Of a stretch of 64,000 nucleotides of DNA, positions 32,162-39,019 are shown piece by piece (position 1 is the stretch's first letter; each line of letters begins with the position of its first letter). Position numbers and translations under genes: made by a program. Under the pieces are notes generated by a model. That model was given only the letters and a program-made list of their open reading frames with translations, was not told the DNA's origin and ran no database searches. Source of the stretch: Aggregicoccus sp. 17bor-14. Its GTDB lineage: Bacteria; Myxococcota; Myxococcia; Myxococcales; Myxococcaceae. The stretch is taken from contig NZ_VJZZ01000001.1 in NCBI RefSeq assembly GCF_009659535.1, positions 808,590-872,589 on the forward strand. The letters run 5' to 3'.

Positions 32162-35074
32162 ATGTCCGAGCCCGACTACATCTCCATTCGCGGTGCCAAG
32201 GAGCACAACCTCAAGAACGTCTCCCTGGAGATCCCCAAGAAGAAGCTGGTGGTCTTCAGCGGCGTCTCGGGGTCCGGCAAGAGCTCGCTCGCCTTCGACA
32301 CGCTGTACGCGGAGGGCCAGCGCCGCTACGTGGAGAGCCTGTCGGCCTACGCGCGGCAGTTCCTCGGGCAGATGGAGAAGCCCAAGTACGACACCCTGCG
32401 CGGGCTCTCCCCCACCATCTCCATCGAGCAGAAGGCGGCGAGCAACAACCCGCGCTCCACGGTGGGCACGGTCACCGAGGTGCACGACTACCTGCGCGTG
32501 CTCTACGCCTCCATCGGCGTGCAGCACTGCCACAACTGCGGGCGCAAGGTGGGCCGCCAGAGCGCGCAGCAGATCGTGGACGAGATCCTCAAGAGCCCCG
32601 CCGGCACCAAGGCGATGGTGCTCGCGCCGATCGTGAGCAACCGCAAGGGCGAGCACAAGGATCTCATCACCGAGGCCGCCAAGCGGGGCTTCAGCCGCGC
32701 GCGCATCGACGGCAAGGTGAAGAGCCTCGAGGAGAAGATCGAGCTCGACAAGAAGAGCAAGCACGACATCGCGCTCATCATCGACCGGCTCGTGCTCAAG
32801 CCGGACGTGCGCAACCGCCTGACGGACTCGGTGGAGACGGCGCTCAAGGAGGGCAAGGGCACCCTCATCGTCACGGACGAGACCGGCGCGCCCGCGAGCG
32901 ACCGCGTGATGAGCGAGCTCAACGCCTGCCACCACTGCGGCCTCTCCTTCGGCGAGCTCACCCCCGCGGCCTTCTCCTTCAACAACCCGCTGGGCATGTG
33001 CCCGGAGTGCAGCGGCCTGGGCACGCGCGCCGAGATGGACCCGGACCTCATCGTGCCGGACCCCACGCGCAGCATCCGCGACGGCGCCATCGAGCCGTGG
33101 GCGAGCGGCATGAACCGCGGCGAGGGCTGGACGGCGGACTTCGTGGACAGCCTCGCCGCCGCCTTCAAGATCGACCTCGACACCCCGTACGAGAAGCTGA
33201 GCGCGCGCGAGCGGGACCTGCTGATGAACGGCAGCTCGGGCAAGACCTTCACCGTCAAGTGGGGCGAGGGCGGCCGCTACAAGATGGAGTGGGAGGGCCT
33301 GGTGCCCAAGCTGATGCGCAGCTTCAAGACGACCACGTCCGAGGCGATGCGCACCTACTACCAGAAGTTCTTCAGCGACAAGCCCTGCCCTGCCTGCAAG
33401 GGCGAGCGCCTCAAGCCCGAGAGCCGGGCGGTGAAGGTGCACGGGCGCACGCTGGTGGAGCTCGCGCGCAACACCATCTCGGACGCGCTCGCGTTCCTCG
33501 GCGGCATGCAGCTGAGCGCGAACGAGCAGAAGATCGCGAGCGAGCTTCTCAAGGAGATCCGCAGCCGCCTGGGCTTCCTCGTGGACGTGGGGCTCAACTA
33601 CCTCACGCTGGACCGCACCGCCTCCACCCTGTCCGGCGGCGAGAGCCAGCGCATCCGGCTCGCGAGCCAGATGGGCTCGGAGCTCACCGGCGTCATCTAC
33701 ATCCTGGATGAGCCGAGCATCGGGCTGCACCAGCGCGACAACGGCAAGCTGCTCACCACGCTCAAGAAGCTGCGCGACCTGGGCAACAGCGTCATCGTCG
33801 TGGAGCACGACGAGGAGACGATGGAGGACGCGGACTACATCGTGGACTTCGGCCCCGGCGCAGGGGAGCTGGGCGGCGAGGTCGTGGCGCAGGGCACCCC
33901 GGCCCAGCTGATGAAGGACACGAAGAGCCTCACCGGCGGGTACCTCAGCGGGCGGCTCGAGATCGAGGTGCCCCCGCAGCGGCGCAAGCCCGGCAAGCAG
34001 TTCATCAGCATCAAGGGCGCGCGCGAGAACAACCTCAAGAACGTGAGCGTGGACCTGCCGCTGCAGACCTTCCTCGCGGTGACGGGCGTGTCCGGCGCGG
34101 GGAAGTCCACCCTCATCAACGAGATCCTCTTCCCTGCCCTCGCGCGCCACCTCTACGAGAGCCGCGAGATCCCGGGCAAGCACGCGAGCCTCACCGGCGT
34201 GGAGCACCTGGACAAGGTGATCGACATCGACCAGCGGCCCATCGGGCGCACCCCGCGCAGCAACCCGGCCACCTACACCAAGGTGTTCGACGCCATCCGC
34301 GAGGTGTTCGCGCTCACCCCCGAGGCGCGCGCCTTCGGCTACACGAGCGGCCGCTTCAGCTTCAACATCAAGGGCGGGCGCTGCGAGGCCTGCCAGGGTG
34401 ACGGCGTGAAGCTGGTGGAGATGCACTTCCTCGCGGACGTGTACGTGCCCTGCGAGGTGTGCGAGGGCAAGCGCTTCAACGAGGCGACCCTGCGCGTGCG
34501 CTACAAGGGCAAGAACATCGCCGAGGTGCTCGAGATGAGCGTGCGCGAGGCGATGCTGCACTTCGGCGCGCACCGCGACATCATGCGCGTGCTGCAGACC
34601 CTGGACGACGTGGGCCTGGGCTACATCCGGCTCGGCCAGAGCAGCCCCACGCTGTCGGGCGGCGAGGCGCAGCGCATCAAGCTCGCGCGCGAGCTGTGCA
34701 AGGTGGCCACCGGGCGCACGCTGTACATCCTCGACGAGCCCACCACGGGCCTGCACTTCGAGGACATCCGCAAGCTCTTGCTCGTGCTCAACCGGCTGGT
34801 GGACGCGGGCAACAGCGTGCTCGTCATCGAGCACAACCTGGACGTCATCAAGAGCGCGGACTGGGTCATCGACCTGGGGCCCGAGGGCGGCGCGGGCGGC
34901 GGCCTGCTCCTGGCCGAGGGCACCCCGGAGCAGGTGGCCGAGGTGCCGGAGAGCCACACCGGGCGCTACCTGAAGCACGTGCTGTCCAAGGCGCGCAAGG
35001 CGCGCGTGGGCCGCCGGCTCGAGGCGGTGCCCGGCTCGGGCGGCGAGCGCCCCGCACAGCGCGCCGCGTCGTAG
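32162..35074 (+). CDS. uvrA: UvrA, excinuclease ABC subunit A
   Basis: 970 residues from the ATG at 32162 (MSEPDYISIRGAKEHNLKNV). UvrA finds bulky DNA damage and loads UvrB. Visible: Walker A GVSGSGKSSLAFDTLYAEGQRRY, CHHCGLSFGELTPAAFSF...CPEC (zinc site 1), LSGGESQRIRLASQ with DEPSIGLHQRD, a second Walker A GVSGAGKSTLINEIL, zinc site 2 (CEACQGDG...CEVCEGKRF) and LSGGEAQRIKLAREL with DEPTTGLHFEDIRKL. It has the extended C-terminal tail common to the family. The gene stands apart from uvrBC by ~22 kb in this window. The gap after it contains the hairpin annotated at 35109-35181. Confidence 0.97.
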   Translation: MSEPDYISIRGAKEHNLKNVSLEIPKKKLVVFSGVSGSGKSSLAFDTLYAEGQRRYVESLSAYARQFLGQMEKPKYDTLRGLSPTISIEQKAASNNPRSTVGTVTEVHDYLRVLYASIGVQHCHNCGRKVGRQSAQQIVDEILKSPAGTKAMVLAPIVSNRKGEHKDLITEAAKRGFSRARIDGKVKSLEEKIELDKKSKHDIALIIDRLVLKPDVRNRLTDSVETALKEGKGTLIVTDETGAPASDRVMSELNACHHCGLSFGELTPAAFSFNNPLGMCPECSGLGTRAEMDPDLIVPDPTRSIRDGAIEPWASGMNRGEGWTADFVDSLAAAFKIDLDTPYEKLSARERDLLMNGSSGKTFTVKWGEGGRYKMEWEGLVPKLMRSFKTTTSEAMRTYYQKFFSDKPCPACKGERLKPESRAVKVHGRTLVELARNTISDALAFLGGMQLSANEQKIASELLKEIRSRLGFLVDVGLNYLTLDRTASTLSGGESQRIRLASQMGSELTGVIYILDEPSIGLHQRDNGKLLTTLKKLRDLGNSVIVVEHDEETMEDADYIVDFGPGAGELGGEVVAQGTPAQLMKDTKSLTGGYLSGRLEIEVPPQRRKPGKQFISIKGARENNLKNVSVDLPLQTFLAVTGVSGAGKSTLINEILFPALARHLYESREIPGKHASLTGVEHLDKVIDIDQRPIGRTPRSNPATYTKVFDAIREVFALTPEARAFGYTSGRFSFNIKGGRCEACQGDGVKLVEMHFLADVYVPCEVCEGKRFNEATLRVRYKGKNIAEVLEMSVREAMLHFGAHRDIMRVLQTLDDVGLGYIRLGQSSPTLSGGEAQRIKLARELCKVATGRTLYILDEPTTGLHFEDIRKLLLVLNRLVDAGNSVLVIEHNLDVIKSADWVIDLGPEGGAGGGLLLAEGTPEQVAEVPESHTGRYLKHVLSKARKARVGRRLEAVPGSGGERPAQRAAS

Positions 35075-35108
35075 GAAGGCGCGCAAGCCGCACGCGGCGT
35101 GGGTGGCA

Positions 35109-35181
35109 GAGGGGGAACTTTCCCGTAAGGTAGGGGGCCGCTTTTTCCAGGTCCTACCCTTCCGTACCGGAGTTCCCCCTC
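35109..35181 (+). promoter_or_regulatory. Two-stem inverted-repeat leader before the first POT gene
   Basis: GAGGGGGAACT (35109-35119) pairs perfectly with AGTTCCCCCTC (35171-35181), and inside it GGTAGG (35129-35134) pairs with CCTACC (35153-35158) around an 18-base loop. The right outer arm ends three bases before the ATG and overlaps the only ribosome-site candidate, GGAG at 35169-35172. Read as RNA this could hide the start region; as DNA it could be an operator. It may instead be a terminator for uvrA. Confidence 0.5.
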
Positions 35182-35184
35182 CCC

Positions 35185-36648
35185 ATGGCCGCTGCTGCAC
35201 CCCGCGCTGACGCGCGCACCGACCGCTTCCCGCCCCAGATTCCCTTCATCATCGGGAACGAGGCCTGCGAGCGCTTCAGCTTCTACGGCATGCGCGCCGT
35301 GCTCACGATCTTCCTCGCGGACTACCTGCTGCGCGAGACCGTGGGGCCGGGCGAGGACCGGGCGGCGATCGCGAAGAGCCACTTCCACCTCTTCATGTTC
35401 GGCGTGTACTGGTTCCCGCTGGTGGGCGGGTGGCTCGCGGACCGGGTCTTCGGCAAGTTCAAGGTCATCTTCTGGCTGAGCCTCGTGTACTGCCTCGGGC
35501 ACGCCTGCCTCGCCTTCTTCGAGGACGTGCCCACGGGCTTCTACCTGGGGCTCCTGCTCATCGCGGTGGGCTCCGGCGGCATCAAGCCCTGCGTGGCGGC
35601 CATGGTGGGCGACCAGTTCACCGAGGCGAACAAGCACCTCATCAACAAGGTGTTCTCGGTCTTCTACTGGAGCATCAACCTCGGCTCCTTCTTCGCGGCG
35701 CTGTTCATCCCGGCGGTGCTCGCGAAGTGGGGCCCCGCGGTGGCGTTCGGCATCCCGGGCGTCCTGATGCTCCTGGCCACGATCATCTTCTGGGCGGGGC
35801 GCCGGCACTACGTCGTCGTGCCGCCCACGCGCCACGACCCGCACTCGTTCCTGCGCGTGGTGGGCTCCGCGCTGCGCGGGCGCGGGAAGAAGGCCCCGGG
35901 CTCGCACTGGCTGGATGCGGCGCGCGCGGAGCACCCGGAGCTCGCGGTGGAGGGCAGCAAGGCGGTGCTGCGCCTGGTGCTGCTCTTCATCCCCGTGATG
36001 TTCTTCTGGATGATCTTCGACCAGAAGGCCTCCACGCTGGTGCTGCAGGCCAAGGTGATGGACCCGCACGTGGGGCCCTTCACCTTCCAGCCCAGCCAGA
36101 TCCAGATCATCAACCCGGCCCTGGTGATGCTGCTCATCCCGCTGCTCACGCTCGGGGTGTACCCGCTGGTGAAGCGGACCGGCTGGGAGCTCACGCCGCT
36201 GCGGCGCATGCCGCTGGGCATGGTGCTGTGCGCGGCGAGCTACGCCATCGCGGGGCTGTTCCAGATCCGCATGGACGCGGGCCAGGTGCTGAACATCGCG
36301 TGGATGGTGCTGCCCTACGCGGTGCTGACGGTGGCGGAGATTTTGGTCTCCACCACGGGCCTGGAGTTCGCGTACACGCAGGCGCCGCGCGAGATGAAGA
36401 GCGTGGTGCAGTCCCTGTGGCTGATGGCCACCGCGCTCGCGAACATCTTCGTGGCCTTCATCGCCCGCATCGACGCGTTCAAGGGCCCGAGCCAGTTCTT
36501 CTTCTACGGCACGCTCGCGCTGCTCGCGGGCCTGATGCTCTGGCTCGTGGCGCGCAAGTTCAAGGTGCGCGACTACTACCAGGGCGGTGGCACCCCCGTG
36601 CCCACGGACGGGCGCGAGGCGGCCGGCACCCAGGCGCGGCCCGCGTGA
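35185..36648 (+). CDS. POT-family proton-dependent peptide transporter
   Basis: 487 residues, about 12-14 membrane helices. The POT signature ExxER is in helix 1 (GNEACERFSFYGMRAVL), with GGWLADRVFGKFKVIFWLS and SGGIKPCVAAMVGDQF in the right places and a long cytoplasmic loop in the middle. The family imports di- and tripeptides with protons. The later stretch TVAEILVSTTGLEFAYTQAPREMKS is also typical. Its TGA stop overlaps the GTG of the acetyltransferase gene (GTGA), so the two are co-translated. Peptide import fits a predatory or proteolytic lifestyle. Confidence 0.9.
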   Translation: MAAAAPRADARTDRFPPQIPFIIGNEACERFSFYGMRAVLTIFLADYLLRETVGPGEDRAAIAKSHFHLFMFGVYWFPLVGGWLADRVFGKFKVIFWLSLVYCLGHACLAFFEDVPTGFYLGLLLIAVGSGGIKPCVAAMVGDQFTEANKHLINKVFSVFYWSINLGSFFAALFIPAVLAKWGPAVAFGIPGVLMLLATIIFWAGRRHYVVVPPTRHDPHSFLRVVGSALRGRGKKAPGSHWLDAARAEHPELAVEGSKAVLRLVLLFIPVMFFWMIFDQKASTLVLQAKVMDPHVGPFTFQPSQIQIINPALVMLLIPLLTLGVYPLVKRTGWELTPLRRMPLGMVLCAASYAIAGLFQIRMDAGQVLNIAWMVLPYAVLTVAEILVSTTGLEFAYTQAPREMKSVVQSLWLMATALANIFVAFIARIDAFKGPSQFFFYGTLALLAGLMLWLVARKFKVRDYYQGGGTPVPTDGREAAGTQARPA

Positions 36649-37166
36649 GGACGCCCTCGCCGCTGCTCACCGAGCGCCTCGAGCTGATCCCGGCGACCCG
36701 GGAGCTCACGCACGTGGAGCTCTCGGGGCCCGCGGCGCTCGGCGCAGCGCTGGGCGTGGAGGTCTCCCGCGCGTGGCCTCCGGGCGAGCTGGACGCCGGC
36801 GCGCAGGCCTTCTTCGCGGACATGCTCGCGCGCCACCCCGAGCAGAGCGGCTGGTGGAGCTGGTACTGGGTGCGGCGCGAGGGGCGCGTGCTGGTGGGCG
36901 CCGGCGGCTTCAAGGGCCCCCCGAGCCCCGGCGGCGAGGTGGAGGTGGGCTACTCGGTGCTCGAGGCGCACCAGCGCCAGGGCTACGCGCAGGAGGCGGT
37001 GGAGGCGCTCATCGCCTGGGCCTTCGCCCACCCCGAGGTGAACCACGTGGCGGCCGAGACCACTCCGGGCAACGTGGCGTCGCTTCGCGTGATGGAGCGC
37101 TGCGGCCTGCGCTACCTGCGCCCCGGCGACGAGCCCGGCACGCTGCGCCACCTGCGCACGCGCTGA
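36645..37166 (+). CDS. GNAT-family N-acetyltransferase
   Basis: 173 residues from the GTG at 36645, which overlaps the POT gene stop by 4 bp. It looks like the RimJ-type GNAT group: LLTERLELIPATRELTHVEL at the N-terminus, GGFKGPPSPGGEVEVGYSVLEAHQRQGYAQEAVEALIAWAF with the acetyl-CoA loop QRQGYA, and AETTPGNVASLRVMERCGLRYL near the end. Substrate is unknown; relatives modify ribosomal protein N-termini or small amines. Overlap with a peptide transporter suggests a link to amino-acid or peptide derivatives, which is inference. Confidence 0.85.
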   Translation: MRTPSPLLTERLELIPATRELTHVELSGPAALGAALGVEVSRAWPPGELDAGAQAFFADMLARHPEQSGWWSWYWVRREGRVLVGAGGFKGPPSPGGEVEVGYSVLEAHQRQGYAQEAVEALIAWAFAHPEVNHVAAETTPGNVASLRVMERCGLRYLRPGDEPGTLRHLRTR

Positions 37167-37180
37167 GCGCCGGAAAGACA

Positions 37181-37218
37181 GAGGGCCCGGAGGCACGGGA
37201 GCGTGCCTGCGGGCCCTC
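37181..37218. terminator. Strong hairpin between convergent genes
   Basis: Arms 37181-37197 and 37202-37218 pair over 17 positions with one mismatch around a 4-base GGAG loop. It lies between the acetyltransferase stop and the stop of the second POT gene, so it can serve both. There is no T-run. Confidence 0.65.
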
Positions 37219-37241
37219 GGGAAACCCACGCGAGCGTGGAC

Positions 37242-38843
37242 CTAGCTCATCGCCGTCTTGCTGGTGCTCTGGCGCGTCTGGTCCAGCTCCGTGGGCTGCT
37301 GCGGGAGCGGGATGGCGCGGTTCTCGTCCGTGCCGTGCATGAGCGCCTTCACCTTGCCGGAGAGCACCCAGAGCAGGCCGCCGCCCACCACGCCCACCGC
37401 CACCAGCATGGTGAACACGCCGAGCTCGCCCAGCTTCTCGCTGTAGCCGCCCACCACGCCGGACAGCTTGTTCGCGAGCGCGTTGGAGAGGAACCACACG
37501 CCCATCATCGCGGACACCATGCGCGGCGGGGCGACCTTGGTCACCATGGAGAGGCCCACGGGGCTGAGGCACAGCTCGCCCACGGTGTGGAAGAGGTAGG
37601 CCATGATCACCCACCAGGCCGCGGCCTTGGTCATCACCGCGCTCTCGCGCGCGGCGCCCACCATGAAGAGGAAGCCCAGGCCCATGAAGATGAGGCCCAG
37701 CGCCATCTTCACCACCACGTTGGGGTCCTTGCCCTTCGCGGCGAGGCGGGTCCACATCATCGCGAACAGAGGCGCGAGCGTGACGATGAAGAAGGAGTTG
37801 AAGTTCTGGAACCAGGTGGTGGGGACCTCCCAGCCGAACATGCCGCGGTCCACCTTGGAGTCCGTGTAGAGGTTCATCAGGCCGCCGGCCTGCTCGAAGC
37901 CCATCCAGAAGATGACGACGAACACCGCGATGATGAGGATCGCGATGACGCGGTCCTTCTCCTGACGGGTGAGCGCGCCCGCCTCGGCGGCCGTCTCGTG
38001 GTGGCTCTTGCGCAGCATCGTCCCGCCCACGCGCGCGAGCACCGCGAACACGACGGCGGCGATCAGCATGCGCACCAGCGTGGAGTCCGCCAGCGCAGGG
38101 AGCTGCGCGAGCGCGTAGAAGACGCCGGTCGCGACCGCGGTCGCCACGGCGTACACGCCCACCTTCTGCCAGGCCTCGCGGCGCTGCTTCTCGTTGATCT
38201 CCGGCGCGAGCCCCACCTTGCCCAGCAGGCCGCGCGAGAACGCGAGGAAGCCCAGCAGGCCGAGCCCCATGCCCACACCCGCGGAGCCGAAGCCCCAGTG
38301 CCAGCCCACCTTCTCGCCGAGGGTGCCGCACACGAAGTTGCCGAGCACCGCGCCCAGGTTGATGCCCATGTAGAAGATGGTGAAGGCGCCGTCGCGGCGG
38401 CCGTCACCGGGGGCGTAGAGGCCACCCACCATGGTGGAGATGTTGGGCTTGAAGAAGCCGTTGCCCGCGATCAGGAACCCGAGGCCCGTGTAGAAGATGG
38501 TCTGCCCCGGGAGCGCCAGCAGCAGGTGGCCGATCATCATCAGCACGCCGCCGAACACCACCGCCTTGCGCTGCCCGATGAGGTTGTCCGCGATGTACCC
38601 GCCCGCAATCGGCGTGAGGTACACGAGGCCCGTGTACGTGCCGTAGAGCGCGAGCGCGTCGCCGGTGGACCAGGACCAGCCGTGCACCTTGTCCGTGAGG
38701 AAGAGCACCAGCAGGCCGCGCATGCCGTAGTAGCTCATGCGCTCCCACATCTCGGTGAGGAACAGCAGGTACAGCCCCTTGGGGTGACCCTTCGGGGCTG
38801 CGACCGGAGTCGCGGCAGCCGGGGCGACGGCGGCAGTGTGCAT
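37242..38843 (-). CDS. POT-family proton-dependent peptide transporter (second copy)
   Basis: 533 residues with about 14 membrane helices. It has the POT motif at the first helix (LTEMWERMSYYGMRGLLVLFL), then GGYIADNLIGQRKAVVFGG and GNGFFKPNISTMVGGLY, all normal. The Ala-rich N-terminus (HTAAVAPAAATPVAAPKGHPKG) is unusual. The late region GELCLSPVGLSMVTKVAPPRM is the bacterial DtpT-like signature. It is clearly different in sequence from the POT protein at 35185, so the two are not a recent duplication. They face each other with the acetyltransferase gene and a hairpin between. Confidence 0.9.
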   Translation of the reverse strand: MHTAAVAPAAATPVAAPKGHPKGLYLLFLTEMWERMSYYGMRGLLVLFLTDKVHGWSWSTGDALALYGTYTGLVYLTPIAGGYIADNLIGQRKAVVFGGVLMMIGHLLLALPGQTIFYTGLGFLIAGNGFFKPNISTMVGGLYAPGDGRRDGAFTIFYMGINLGAVLGNFVCGTLGEKVGWHWGFGSAGVGMGLGLLGFLAFSRGLLGKVGLAPEINEKQRREAWQKVGVYAVATAVATGVFYALAQLPALADSTLVRMLIAAVVFAVLARVGGTMLRKSHHETAAEAGALTRQEKDRVIAILIIAVFVVIFWMGFEQAGGLMNLYTDSKVDRGMFGWEVPTTWFQNFNSFFIVTLAPLFAMMWTRLAAKGKDPNVVVKMALGLIFMGLGFLFMVGAARESAVMTKAAAWWVIMAYLFHTVGELCLSPVGLSMVTKVAPPRMVSAMMGVWFLSNALANKLSGVVGGYSEKLGELGVFTMLVAVGVVGGGLLWVLSGKVKALMHGTDENRAIPLPQQPTELDQTRQSTSKTAMS

Positions 38844-38948
38844 TCGCTGGAGTCCTTGTCTGACGGAAAAGTCCCGCAGGGCTTTCTAGCAGATCCAACG
38901 ACCTGCCGACATGCCCATACCGGGCGTGCGCGGGGCCGACTTTCCGGC

Positions 38949-38967
38949 CTCTGGCGTGCGGCCAGAG
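38949..38967. terminator. Short perfect hairpin near the end of the hybrid kinase gene
   Basis: CTCTGGC (38949-38955) pairs with GCCAGAG (38961-38967) around 5 bases. It is in the 176 bp gap between the kinase gene stop (minus strand, 39020) and the second POT gene start. Reading on the minus strand it lies about 50 bases past the kinase stop. No T-run follows. Confidence 0.3.
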
Positions 38968-39019
38968 CGAGCGCTCGGCATGCCGCAGAGCGTCAGCGCC
39001 GTGCAGCGAGCTTCGGGCC

